Source: Bryobacteraceae bacterium (GTDB lineage Bacteria > Acidobacteriota > Terriglobia > Bryobacterales > Bryobacteraceae). Taken from it: a stretch of 20,663 nt of DNA. Both the position numbers and the translations under genes were made by a program. The notes below the pieces were generated by a model. The model was given only the letters and a program-made list of their open reading frames with translations, had not been told where the DNA came from and ran no database searches. Numbering within the stretch: position 1 is the stretch's first letter; each line of letters begins with the position of its first letter. The stretch is taken from NCBI GenBank assembly GCA_030036985.1, contig JASHSD010000901.1, forward strand, positions 1 through 20,663, written 5' to 3'. Positions 13,673-20,604 of the stretch are shown here, one piece after another.

Positions 13673-15522
13673 TCGACCGTGACGCTCTTGGCGAGATTGC
13701 GCGGCTGATCCACATCGCACCCGCGCCGCACCGCGATGTGATACGCGAGCAGCTGCAGCGGCACGATTTCGAGGATCGGCGCGAACATATCCGGAGCGGC
13801 GGGAATTTCGATCACCTCGTCCGCGACCTTGCGCGCCTCGGTATCGCCTTCGGTCACGACGGCCACCACCTTGCCTTCGCGCGCCTTGACCTCCTGGATG
13901 TTCGACAGCGTCTTTTCGTAGAGCAGCGTGCTCTCCTTGCTGGTGGGATCGTGCGTGGCAAGGACGACCACCGGAAGGTTTTCATCGATGAGCGCGTTCG
14001 GACCGTGCTTCATCTCGCCCGCCGGATAGCCTTCCGCGTGAATATAGGAAATTTCCTTGAGCTTGAGCGCGCCTTCGAGGGCGATGGGGAAATGAATGCC
14101 GCGCCCGAGGAACAGGAAATCGCTCGCGCGGAAAAGCTTGCGCGCGAGATCTTCGTATTGCTGATCGTTGGCCAGGATGGCTTCGATCTTGCCCGGTATG
14201 CGCACCAGTTCGTGCACGAGCAGACGGGCGCAATCGTCATCCAGCCGGCCGTGAATCTCGGCCAGGTAGATCGCGAGAATGGCCAGGGCAGTCAGCTGGC
14301 AGGTGAACGCCTTGGTTGAAGCCACGCCGATTTCCGGCCCGGCGTGCGTGTAGATGGTCCCGGCGGCTTCCCGCGTGATCATCGACCCCACCACGTTGCA
14401 GATGGCCAGCGTCTTCGATCCGTTGCGCTTGGCTTCCCCCTGCGCGGCGCGCGTGTCGGCGGTCTCGCCGGATTGTGAAATCACCACGGTCAACGCGTCG
14501 GAGGAAACGATGGGGTCGCGGTAGCGGAATTCGCTGGCGTAATCGACTTCGACGGGAATGCGCGCCAGCTTCTCGATCATGAATTTGCCGGCGAGCGCGG
14601 CATGCCAGGCGGTGCCGCAGCCGATGATTTTGATGCGATTGAAGGCCTGGAACTGCGCGGGCGTGATGTCCATCTCGTCCAGAAAAATCCGCCCGCTTTC
14701 CTGACCCACGCGGCCAAGAGTGGTGTCGCGGATGGCGCGGGGCTGCTCGAAGATTTCCTTGAGCATGAAATGCTTGTAGCCGCCCTTTTCCGCCATGACC
14801 GGATCCCAGAGAACGTGCTGCACCTGGCGGTTGATCGGGCGCCCGTCGAAGTCGGTGAGTTGGACGCCGTTCAGAGTGAGCACGGCCATGTCGCCGTCGG
14901 CCAGGAAAAACATGTCGCGGGTGTGGCTGAGGATCGCGGGAACGTCGGAGGCGACAAAGTATTCACCCTTGCCGAGGCCGATCACGACCGGCGGACCTTC
15001 GCGGGCGGCGACGATCTTGTCGGGATCGTTGCGGTCGAGGACGGCGAGGGCGAAGACGCCGCGCAGCTGCTTGACCGCGCAGCGCACCGCGGTTTCGAGA
15101 TTGCCGTCGAAGTATTTTTCGACCAGGTGCGCGATGACTTCGGTGTCCGTTTCGGTTTTGAAGACATGGCCCTCGCGCTGCAGCTGCTCCTTGAGCGGGA
15201 GGAAGTTTTCGACGATGCCGTTGTGGACCACGACGACGTCGCCCGTGCAGTCGCGATGCGGGTGGGCGTTTTCTTCGCTGGGTCGGCCGTGCGTGGCCCA
15301 GCGGGTGTGGCCGATACCGTAGTTTCCGTCGACAGGATCGAGGCGCAACGCGTCTTCGAGGTTGCGGAGCTTGCCCGAAGCGCGGCGCACACCGAGAGAC
15401 TGATCGTCACAGTAGACCGCAAGGCCCGCCGAGTCGTAACCGCGATACTCGAGCCGTTTCAGGCCGTCGAGGATGATCGGGACCGCGCGCTGCGCCCCGA
15501 CGTAGCCGACAATTCCACACAT
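13669..15522 (-). CDS. glmS: Glutamine--fructose-6-phosphate aminotransferase (isomerizing)
   Basis: A 617-residue GlmS, full length. It makes glucosamine-6-phosphate from fructose-6-phosphate and glutamine, the first step to UDP-GlcNAc for peptidoglycan and lipopolysaccharide. The N-terminal glutaminase starts CGIVGYVG with nucleophile Cys2, followed by RLEYRGYDSAGLA and HTRWATHGRPSEENAHPH. Two SIS sugar isomerase domains follow: IIGCGTAWHAAL, VVISQSGETADTRAA and GVASTKAFTCQL lie in the first, and FLGRGIHFPIALEGALKLKE and EMKHGPNALID in the second. The C-terminus LAKSVTVE carries the catalytic-loop residues seen in all GlmS. A TACAAT box lies 6 nt before the ATG; no glmS ribozyme is visible in the 41-bp gap to the divergent small gene. 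It overlaps yjbQ by 4 bp. Confidence 0.97.
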   Translation of the reverse strand: MCGIVGYVGAQRAVPIILDGLKRLEYRGYDSAGLAVYCDDQSLGVRRASGKLRNLEDALRLDPVDGNYGIGHTRWATHGRPSEENAHPHRDCTGDVVVVHNGIVENFLPLKEQLQREGHVFKTETDTEVIAHLVEKYFDGNLETAVRCAVKQLRGVFALAVLDRNDPDKIVAAREGPPVVIGLGKGEYFVASDVPAILSHTRDMFFLADGDMAVLTLNGVQLTDFDGRPINRQVQHVLWDPVMAEKGGYKHFMLKEIFEQPRAIRDTTLGRVGQESGRIFLDEMDITPAQFQAFNRIKIIGCGTAWHAALAGKFMIEKLARIPVEVDYASEFRYRDPIVSSDALTVVISQSGETADTRAAQGEAKRNGSKTLAICNVVGSMITREAAGTIYTHAGPEIGVASTKAFTCQLTALAILAIYLAEIHGRLDDDCARLLVHELVRIPGKIEAILANDQQYEDLARKLFRASDFLFLGRGIHFPIALEGALKLKEISYIHAEGYPAGEMKHGPNALIDENLPVVVLATHDPTSKESTLLYEKTLSNIQEVKAREGKVVAVVTEGDTEARKVADEVIEIPAAPDMFAPILEIVPLQLLAYHIAVRRGCDVDQPRNLAKSVTVE

Positions 15523-15528
15523 ACGCCT

Positions 15529-15534
15529 ATTGTA
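15529..15534 (-). promoter_or_regulatory. -10-like box of glmS
   Basis: TACAAT on the minus strand, 6 nt before the glmS ATG. The only ribosome-site-like bases are a short AGG in that 6-nt gap, so transcription may start at or next to the start codon. No clear -35 box is seen. Confidence 0.45.
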
Positions 15535-15563
15535 GAGGCTATGATGTTGTATAGCACGGTTAA

Positions 15564-15781
15564 ATGACAGACGCGCAGATCATTGCGATCTCGATCACCG
15601 TCCTCGCGATTTTCGGAGGGGTTCTGATCAACAGCGCCCGCTTGGGCGATGTGAAAGAAACGCTTCGGCTGAGATGAGGGCGGAAGTTTCCGCATTGCGT
15701 TATGAAATGAACGAACGCTTCAGCGCGATCGAGGGCAAGCTCGATACAATTCTGCGAATGCTTGTCGAAGCGCGCGGTTGA
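15564..15781 (+). pseudogene. Small membrane/coiled-coil protein gene split by a frameshift
   Basis: Two short frames make up one small protein. The first (15564-15677, 37 aa) starts MTDAQIIAISITVLAIFGGV, a single membrane helix, and runs to GDVKETLRLR before a TGA. The second (15674-15781, 35 aa) starts at an ATG overlapping that TGA and reads MRAEVSALRYEMNERFSAIE and then a helix ending LVEARG, with heptad-like spacing. Adding one G near 15667 would join them into one 72-73-residue protein passing through ETLRAEMRAEV, a natural membrane-anchor plus coiled-coil design. I have seen similar small proteins in Solibacter-type genomes, but this is memory rather than a search. It could be a real mutation, a sequencing error, or a functional split pair coupled by ATGA. 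An intrinsic terminator follows at 15859. Confidence 0.6.
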
Positions 15782-15858
15782 CAGCCTGTGGCAGATGTCG
15801 AAAACTGCCGATTGCTTGCGCGCGCGGCCCAGTAAAGACAATACGTTGCCGAGCCGCG

Positions 15859-15878
15859 ACCGCGAGGGAGCGGTTTTT
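15859..15878 (+). terminator. Intrinsic terminator after the split small gene
   Basis: ACCGC-GAGGGA-GCGGT stem-loop followed by TTTT. It would end plus-strand transcription 78 bp after the small gene and before the convergent purS. The surrounding GAGCCGCGACCGCGAGGGAG also resembles, from memory, a dispersed intergenic sequence in Solibacter-type genomes, so it may be a repeat acting as a terminator. Confidence 0.55.
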
Positions 15879-15889
15879 GCCGCGGGCTG

Positions 15890-16123
15890 CTAATCCAGCA
15901 TTTCGATCCGATAATCCTCGATCACCGGATTGCTCAGCACGTCGCGCGCGATGGCATCGAGATCCTCCCCCGGCTGCATCGTGATTTCGAAATACTTGCC
16001 CTGGCGCACATCCACAATGCCGCGATGGCCGAGGCCGTTCAGCGCGGCGCGGATGGTCTGGCCCTGCGGGTCGAGAACGGATGGTTTGAACGTAACGTAG
16101 ACGCGGGCTTTCACAGGGTCCAT
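15890..16123 (-). CDS. purS: Phosphoribosylformylglycinamidine synthase subunit PurS
   Basis: A 77-residue protein with the PurS fold pattern: VKARVYVTFKPSVLDPQGQT (4-23), then AALNGLGHRGIVDVRQGKYFEI (26-47) and a final helix and strand ending NPVIEDYRIEML. PurS forms the FGAR amidotransferase complex with PurQ (glutaminase) and PurL in de novo purine synthesis. purS is usually next to purQ or purL; here it stands alone, with glmS and a small gene on one side and a Cys-rich hypothetical gene on the other. The ATG at 16123 is supported by GGAGAGG 7 nt upstream. That site lies inside repeat B copy 2, whose border is only 2 bp before the start codon. Confidence 0.92.
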   Translation of the reverse strand: MDPVKARVYVTFKPSVLDPQGQTIRAALNGLGHRGIVDVRQGKYFEITMQPGEDLDAIARDVLSNPVIEDYRIEMLD

Positions 16124-16125
16124 TT

Positions 16126-16280
16126 TAGTACCTCTCCATCGGAATCATCGCGTTTCCTGGCAGAAAATTTTCGGTGGTGTGCACGCGGAGTAATATCCAC
16201 TGGTCTTTGGGCGCACTTTGGCACAAGGTCCAACTTTTCGAAAAGTGAGCCCTGATTGGTTCCGGCTATGCCGGGTTAGG
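16126..16280 (+). repeat. Dispersed repeat B, copy 2 (155 bp)
   Basis: Every base matches 9237-9391. It fills nearly the whole gap between purS (start 16123) and the Cys-rich gene (stop 16300). It contains the palindrome ACTTTTCGAAAAGT (16233-16246) and has TAG at both borders, as the other copy does. It has no protein product of its own. Confidence 0.9.
16131..16137 (-). promoter_or_regulatory. Ribosome binding site of purS, inside repeat B
   Basis: GGAGAGG on the minus strand, 7 nt before the ATG, with ideal spacing. All but two bases of the purS leader come from repeat B copy 2, so the repeat provides the translation signal. Confidence 0.7.
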
Positions 16281-16299
16281 AGATCGGGTCCAGAGGGGC

Positions 16300-16542
16300 T
16301 CAGGGTTCGCCGAAAAGACTGGCCTGAAGATCGGCCGTGCCCGGCGTGCGGCGCTTCGGGTTTTGCGGCGGCGTGAACCCGCGCATCAGCGCCAGCATCT
16401 GCACGTGATGAGTGTAGATGTCGCAGAGCGCCGCGCACTTCTCGCAGCCGTTGCGGATGGCGGCGCGCCCGTCCAGGTAGGGGTCGAATTTGGGATGCCG
16501 CGAACATTTTCCACGCCATTTGACGCTGCCGATCTTGAGCAT
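16300..16542 (-). CDS. Small Cys/His-rich hypothetical protein
   Basis: An 80-residue protein I do not recognise. It has Cys13-x2-His16 and Cys33-x2-Cys36-x3-Cys40 with His45-His46 after it, spacing that would suit a zinc or metal site. The first two-thirds (KWRGKCSRHPKFDPYLDGRA and the helix ending YTHHVQMLALM) look well folded; the last 25 residues are Pro/Arg-rich and end LFGEP. The start at 16542 has GGAGA about 11 nt upstream. It lies 41 bp after tolC on the same strand and may be co-transcribed with it, with purS following after repeat B. The codon use and metal-site pattern favour a real gene, though a longer unrelated frame overlaps it. Confidence 0.65.
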   Translation of the reverse strand: MLKIGSVKWRGKCSRHPKFDPYLDGRAAIRNGCEKCAALCDIYTHHVQMLALMRGFTPPQNPKRRTPGTADLQASLFGEP

Positions 16543-16583
16543 CCGTATTATTATCTCCGGGACATTATGTAACTCCGGGGAGC

Positions 16584-18650
16584 TCAGCGGCCTGGCGGGG
16601 GCGCGGCGGGCGGCGGTATCGCGGGCGGCGGTATCGCGGGCGGCGGTATCGCGGGTGAAGATACGCGCTGCACGATTCCGCTGTGCGCCTCATCGACCGA
16701 CACGTTGTGAATATCCAGCGTCAGGCCGAGGGCCCGTTCATACTGCGCCTTGGCTTTGGCATAAGCGTCGAGCGCGGCGACCTCGGTGGAGCGGGCCTGC
16801 GCCACATAGCTCTGATACTGAATCACGAGAAAGTTGGTGGATAATCCGACATCGAATTTCTCCTGCTCGATGTTGAGAGATTCCTCCTGCAGCTTCGTTG
16901 TGAGGGTTGCGGCTTCGTACGCGGCGCGGGTGCGCTGCAGCGCGATGAGCGCGTCCTCGACTTCGTTGCGGATGGTGTTTTCCAGTTGTTTCAGGCGGAC
17001 CTCCGTCTGCCGCACCTGGAGCTCGTCGCGGGCGACGTCGGATTGCGCCACGCGGTTTCGGATCGGGATATTGAGGTTGAGGCCGAAACTGACGCTTGGA
17101 TACTGGCCGCTGAAGATCTGGTCGAGCACCGTGCCGTAGTTTCCGCCCACGCCGGGCAATGCGCTGTTCAGCGGGGAAACCAGCGACTGCTCGAGGGAAG
17201 AATTGAGGCCGCCCGCCAGTCCGCTCAACTGGACGCTGCCGACGAGATCGAGTTCAGGAAGCAACTCGTTTCTCGTCCCTTTCAGGTTGATCTGCGTATT
17301 GCTCAGTTGCAGGGTCCCGACGAGATATTCGGGACGATTGCGCAGGGCGAGGGTAACCAGTTCATTCGGGGTCTGAGTCGGGAGCGGGTCGAGCGTCAGC
17401 GTGTCCGTGGGGACGATGCGCGCGTCATGCACGGCGGGTTCGCCGCCCCAATCGCGGAAGAGGATGTTTTTTAGAACCAGTTCCTGCTGCCGGACATAGC
17501 CTTGCGAATTGATCAGATCCTGCTGGGCCGCCGCTACCTGAGCCTGCGCGCGCGTGGCTTCGATGGGCGCGAGCGTTCCCTGTTCGACCTTATTCTGGTT
17601 GTCTTCGAGCAGGCGCTGGGCGGCGGCGAGAGTTTCTTCTTTCACGTGCTGATCCGCAATCAGGCTCACCAGATCGTCGTAAAGACGAATCACGCCGAAA
17701 ACGGTGCTGATGGCCTGCTGCTCGAACACGTAGTTGGAAATTTTCCGGCTGTTGTTGGCGATGTGAATAAAACGCTGGTTAACATCTTTTCCATAGCCGC
17801 GCAGGAGCGGCTGGGTGACGGTGACGCCGAGACTGGACAGCGTGTACGGCTGAAGCACGTTGTAAATCGTGTTCATCCCCTGGTACGTATTCTGAAAGCC
17901 GGCGGAGATCTGGGCGCCGTTGGCGAAGCCCTGCTGGTAATTCAGATTGCCGGTGAAGCTGGCCGAAGTGAGAGTCGTGTTGCCGGTGTCCGTTGTGGTC
18001 GCCTCCGGAGTGCTGGAATATTCGCCCAACAATTGGCCGGAGAGCACGGGATCGAACAGCGGAAGCGGCGGGCCACTGGCGTAGGCAAATGGTCCCGTGA
18101 TGTCGAGGCTGTTCTCGGTTTCGTCGATGAAACCGGTATCGGTCACTGTGACGGAGACAACCGATTGCGGGGTTGTGCCGGTGGCGGCGGTGGTCAACAA
18201 GGGACTGCCGCTGGGACCGCCGATGCCCGGCGCCGCCTCATTCACCGTCAAGGGGACGCCGCGCAATGTGCCTCCGCCCTGCGCGCGGGTTGCGTCGGTA
18301 TCGCCCATGGCGATGCCGTAGCGTTCGAGTTCGAGATCGAGGTTGTTTTCGAGCGAGAGAGCGATGGCGTCCTGCAGAGAAAGGTAGAGTTTGCCGTCGC
18401 GGATGAGATTGAAGACGCGCGCCGAATCGCGCATAACCGGCTGCGAGACCATGCCCGGCCGGAACTCGTTGCGCGGAAAACCGGAGTTCATGTCGACCTG
18501 CGGCGCGCGGTTGATCTGGCCGCGGGGCGGTTCCTGCGCCCCGATCGGAAGAATCTGGAGCCAGCAGAGGAGAATCGCGCCCACGGCTCGAGTCACGGTT
18601 CGACGACTTCGGCCTGCGCGGCGACTTGTGCCGGTTTGTACTGTCTGCAA
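16584..18650 (-). CDS. TolC family outer-membrane efflux protein
   Basis: A 688-residue outer-membrane factor. After a charged N-terminus comes a signal peptide core, AVGAILLCWLQILPIGAQ (22-39). The TolC-type helix LSLQDAIALSLENNLDLELE (90-109) follows. A Gly/Thr-rich insert (about 120-240) makes it longer than usual TolC proteins of about 450-500 residues. The two OEP repeats with long helices occupy the rest, including QRLLEDNQNKVEQGTLAPIE, EATRAQAQVAAAQQDLIN and the second copy ending with SLNIEQEKFDVGLSTNFLVI and AKAQYERALGLTLD. The C-terminus is Pro-rich with AIPPP repeats. It should form a trimeric export duct, but no adaptor or inner-membrane pump gene is in the window. The start is TTG at 18650, the first possible codon in frame; an internal GTG near residue 19 is an alternative. 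Confidence 0.9.
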   Translation of the reverse strand: MQTVQTGTSRRAGRSRRTVTRAVGAILLCWLQILPIGAQEPPRGQINRAPQVDMNSGFPRNEFRPGMVSQPVMRDSARVFNLIRDGKLYLSLQDAIALSLENNLDLELERYGIAMGDTDATRAQGGGTLRGVPLTVNEAAPGIGGPSGSPLLTTAATGTTPQSVVSVTVTDTGFIDETENSLDITGPFAYASGPPLPLFDPVLSGQLLGEYSSTPEATTTDTGNTTLTSASFTGNLNYQQGFANGAQISAGFQNTYQGMNTIYNVLQPYTLSSLGVTVTQPLLRGYGKDVNQRFIHIANNSRKISNYVFEQQAISTVFGVIRLYDDLVSLIADQHVKEETLAAAQRLLEDNQNKVEQGTLAPIEATRAQAQVAAAQQDLINSQGYVRQQELVLKNILFRDWGGEPAVHDARIVPTDTLTLDPLPTQTPNELVTLALRNRPEYLVGTLQLSNTQINLKGTRNELLPELDLVGSVQLSGLAGGLNSSLEQSLVSPLNSALPGVGGNYGTVLDQIFSGQYPSVSFGLNLNIPIRNRVAQSDVARDELQVRQTEVRLKQLENTIRNEVEDALIALQRTRAAYEAATLTTKLQEESLNIEQEKFDVGLSTNFLVIQYQSYVAQARSTEVAALDAYAKAKAQYERALGLTLDIHNVSVDEAHSGIVQRVSSPAIPPPAIPPPAIPPPAAPPPGR
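16606..16650 (+). repeat. Triple 15-bp tandem repeat in the tolC 3' end
   Basis: Three exact copies of GCGGGCGGCGGTATC, each encoding a PPPAI-type five-residue unit at the C-terminus of the TolC protein. The unit length keeps the frame, so copy number could vary without disrupting the gene. Confidence 0.85.
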
Positions 18651-18809
18651 ATGAATCTTTTCGCCCCCTGTTTCAGTGGATCGTTATCCGGCGCGAACTC
18701 CCCGGCGTGAGGCGCCGAGCTTCGTCACCCGGACGGCATGGCGCGAACGGCAACCGGAGAATCGGGAGTCCGCCGGAGAAGGCAGCGGGATGATCGAGCC
18801 GTAAGGCCA

Positions 18810-18815
18810 AGTATA
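18810..18815 (-). promoter_or_regulatory. Possible tolC promoter -10 box
   Basis: TATACT on the minus strand, 159 nt upstream of the TTG start of tolC, with only a weak -35 candidate (CATTGC at 17 nt). If used, the mRNA has a leader of about 150 nt containing a small hairpin (CGGCG-TGAGG-CGCCG near 18702-18716). The rest of 18651-18891 shows no gene. Confidence 0.35.
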
Positions 18816-18878
18816 AAGGATGACCAGAGGGCGCAATGAGTTACTGAAATCGGGCTATCCGCCGACGCGCGCGAAAGC

Positions 18879-18884
18879 TAAGAT
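18879..18884 (+). promoter_or_regulatory. -10-like box of the secreted-protein gene
   Basis: TAAGAT lies 7 nt before the ATG at 18892, with no well-spaced ribosome binding site. It is consistent with a leaderless transcript. Confidence 0.35.
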
Positions 18885-18891
18885 ATAGAAG

Positions 18892-19509
18892 ATGAATTTT
18901 GGCCGAGCCGTCCGGATTTTTGCAATCGCGGCGGCAATGTGTTCGGTGGCGCTGGTCTCCGCTCAGGTTATCGAATATGAAGTGAACGGAATCAAATACC
19001 AGACGCTCAGCCGGCAGGGATTGACGGTGATCATGACGATGATGCCGAACCATGTGGCGGGATTTGGGCTGGTGCAGGTCTCGATTGCAAACGGCTCCGA
19101 CCACTACTGGACCGTGGCGCCGGAGGATTTCACGTACGTCAAGGCGGATGCGACGCTGAACGCGATCGCGACCGAGCAGGTAGTGGACATCCTGCTGGAA
19201 AAGGCCTCCCATGCCGACGTGGTGAAGCTGGTGACTACATATGAAAACACGCTGTATGCGGTTCCGCATATGAAATCGACGAACGGTTATGAGGAACGCC
19301 GGCAGAATTCGATGACGATCGGCATTAACTCCAGGTTGAAGGCGGCCGCGACGGCGTCGGCAATCGCGCTGGCCGAGACCCGTCTGCCGGCGGGGCAATC
19401 GACCGACGGTTCGGTGTTCATCCCGTTGGGACACGATATGAAGATGCTCACCGGGGGGCGGCTGATTTTTCACTGCGAGGGCGAGACGTTCGAATTCAAT
19501 CCGGATTAG
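18892..19509 (+). CDS. Secreted protein of unknown function
   Basis: A 205-residue protein with a clear signal peptide: a short basic start, a hydrophobic core (IFAIAAAMCSVAL) and cleavage after VSAQ at residue 25. I do not recognise a named domain. The mature part looks like a beta-rich domain with IEYEVNGIKYQTLSRQGLTV, GLVQVSIANGSDHYWTVAPE and a closing strand LIFHCEGETFEFN; the middle (about 100-165) is helical with ALAETRLPAGQS after it. The GFGLVQVSIANGSDHYWTV stretch is reminiscent of domains that describe secondary effects on conserved extracytoplasmic proteins in Acidobacteria, but I cannot name a function. It is monocistronic, and converges on the FecR-domain gene, whose terminator lies between them. 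Confidence 0.8.
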   Translation: MNFGRAVRIFAIAAAMCSVALVSAQVIEYEVNGIKYQTLSRQGLTVIMTMMPNHVAGFGLVQVSIANGSDHYWTVAPEDFTYVKADATLNAIATEQVVDILLEKASHADVVKLVTTYENTLYAVPHMKSTNGYEERRQNSMTIGINSRLKAAATASAIALAETRLPAGQSTDGSVFIPLGHDMKMLTGGRLIFHCEGETFEFNPD

Positions 19510-19536
19510 GCGAGCCCGCAGGCTGAAGCCTCACAA

Positions 19537-19565
19537 CAAAAAAAGGCGCGGCCAATGCCGCGCCT
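19537..19565 (-). terminator. Intrinsic terminator of the FecR-domain gene
   Basis: On the minus strand AGGCGCGGC-ATTG-GCCGCGCCT is followed by seven T residues (19544-19538). The stem of 9 bp and the T-tract, 20 bp after the stop codon, make this a textbook terminator. Confidence 0.92.
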
Positions 19566-19584
19566 CAGGGTCATGCCGAAGCGG

Positions 19585-20604
19585 TTATCGTCTGCCGCCG
19601 CCTCCACCACCGTGGAAACCGCCACCGCCAAAACCGCCGCCATGGAAGCCTCCGCTGAAACCAACTCGCGGCGCTAAAGCCGCGCCTCCATTAGCGAAGC
19701 CTCTACCCGCAAATCCGCCACGATATCCATACCCGTATCGGCCGTAACCACCGTATCCGAATCCGCCATAGCCGAACGGACTGTAAAAGTATCCGTCATA
19801 CGGCATCCAGGCCCAGAAGTCGAAATACGGATCCCAATACCAGCCGGCATTCCAGTACGGGCCATAGCCTCCCACGTAATAGTTCTGCGCGGTTGACGCG
19901 CTCGCTTCCGCCAGATATCCCGCGCGGACGTTGCTCCACCGATAGAGATCGTCCTCAGCTTTACGGTTGAAGCCTGCGATCTTCAGTTTCGGCGTGTTCA
20001 ACAACGCTTCTTTACCTTGGTAAACATCCTTGGTCTTGCCGTTCGCGACAACCTGCATGTTGCCGTCGAAGACTGCCGCGCTGCCGCTCGAACTGTTGAA
20101 CTCATACAGGCCTTTTTTAACCACCCAAGCCTGCGCGCCGTTCTCGATGACCCCCACGCGTTCGTCCTTCGGCATCCAGTCGACTTCAATCATCGCCTCG
20201 CCCCTCGTCAGCTCGACCTGCGGCTGCTCGATCTGCGGCGATATCATCCTTACCGCGCTGTTGTCTCCAACGCGCAGGAAAATGCCCGGCGAAAGCAGGA
20301 TTTCGGCCTTGCCGGTACCGGTCGAAAGCACCTGATTCGGCTGTAGCGTAGCGTAGCCCTGGTGGCTCTCCGTCAACGCCTGTCCGTTGACTGAGACCTG
20401 CCCCTCGATGTAATTGATCATGCCCGGCCTTGCTGTTCCAGGCATTGGACCGTTCCCCGGATACTGAGCTCCGGGAGCGGTTTGGCTCCCGGGGTATGGA
20501 CCCGGGGGTGGTGGGCTTCCGGAGAATTGCGCGCCGAGAGGCGAACACGCAATTCCGATGCATCCCAGAAGCGCCACCGATTTCAGCACCCAATGGTTCT
20601 TCAT
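19585..20604 (-). CDS. FecR-domain secreted protein with Gly/Tyr-rich tail
   Basis: A 339-residue protein. A signal peptide (VALLGCIGIACSPLGAQ) is followed by a Pro/Gly-rich linker (30-60). A FecR-like beta domain spans about 62-205: MINYIEGQVSVNGQ, VLSTGTGKAEILLSPGIFLR, GDNSAVRMIS, VELTRGEAMIEV and GLYEFN...AAVFDGNMQV show its strands. The segment 215-270 is rich in Trp/Tyr (YWNAGWYWDPYFDFWAWMPY). The tail is almost only Gly, Tyr, Phe and Arg, ending in FHGGGGGGRR. FecR in Gram-negative iron regulation is an inner-membrane sigma regulator; this protein has no membrane anchor or sigma factor neighbour, so a surface or extracellular role is more likely. The strong terminator closes a single-gene transcript. 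Confidence 0.85.
   Translation of the reverse strand: MKNHWVLKSVALLGCIGIACSPLGAQFSGSPPPPGPYPGSQTAPGAQYPGNGPMPGTARPGMINYIEGQVSVNGQALTESHQGYATLQPNQVLSTGTGKAEILLSPGIFLRVGDNSAVRMISPQIEQPQVELTRGEAMIEVDWMPKDERVGVIENGAQAWVVKKGLYEFNSSSGSAAVFDGNMQVVANGKTKDVYQGKEALLNTPKLKIAGFNRKAEDDLYRWSNVRAGYLAEASASTAQNYYVGGYGPYWNAGWYWDPYFDFWAWMPYDGYFYSPFGYGGFGYGGYGRYGYGYRGGFAGRGFANGGAALAPRVGFSGGFHGGGFGGGGFHGGGGGGRR

Noticed and set aside
15523..15563. glmS ribozyme upstream of glmS
   Set aside because: The gap to the divergent gene is only 41 bp, far too short, and no ribozyme core is visible.
14602..15567. 321-aa plus-strand frame opposite glmS
   Set aside because: Antisense to a full-length, unambiguous GlmS.
17502..18710. 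402-aa plus-strand frame opposite tolC
   Set aside because: Antisense shadow; the minus strand shows typical TolC helices and a signal peptide.
18841..19473. 210-aa minus-strand frame opposite the secreted protein gene
   Set aside because: His/Arg-rich chance translation; the plus strand has a signal peptide and normal composition.
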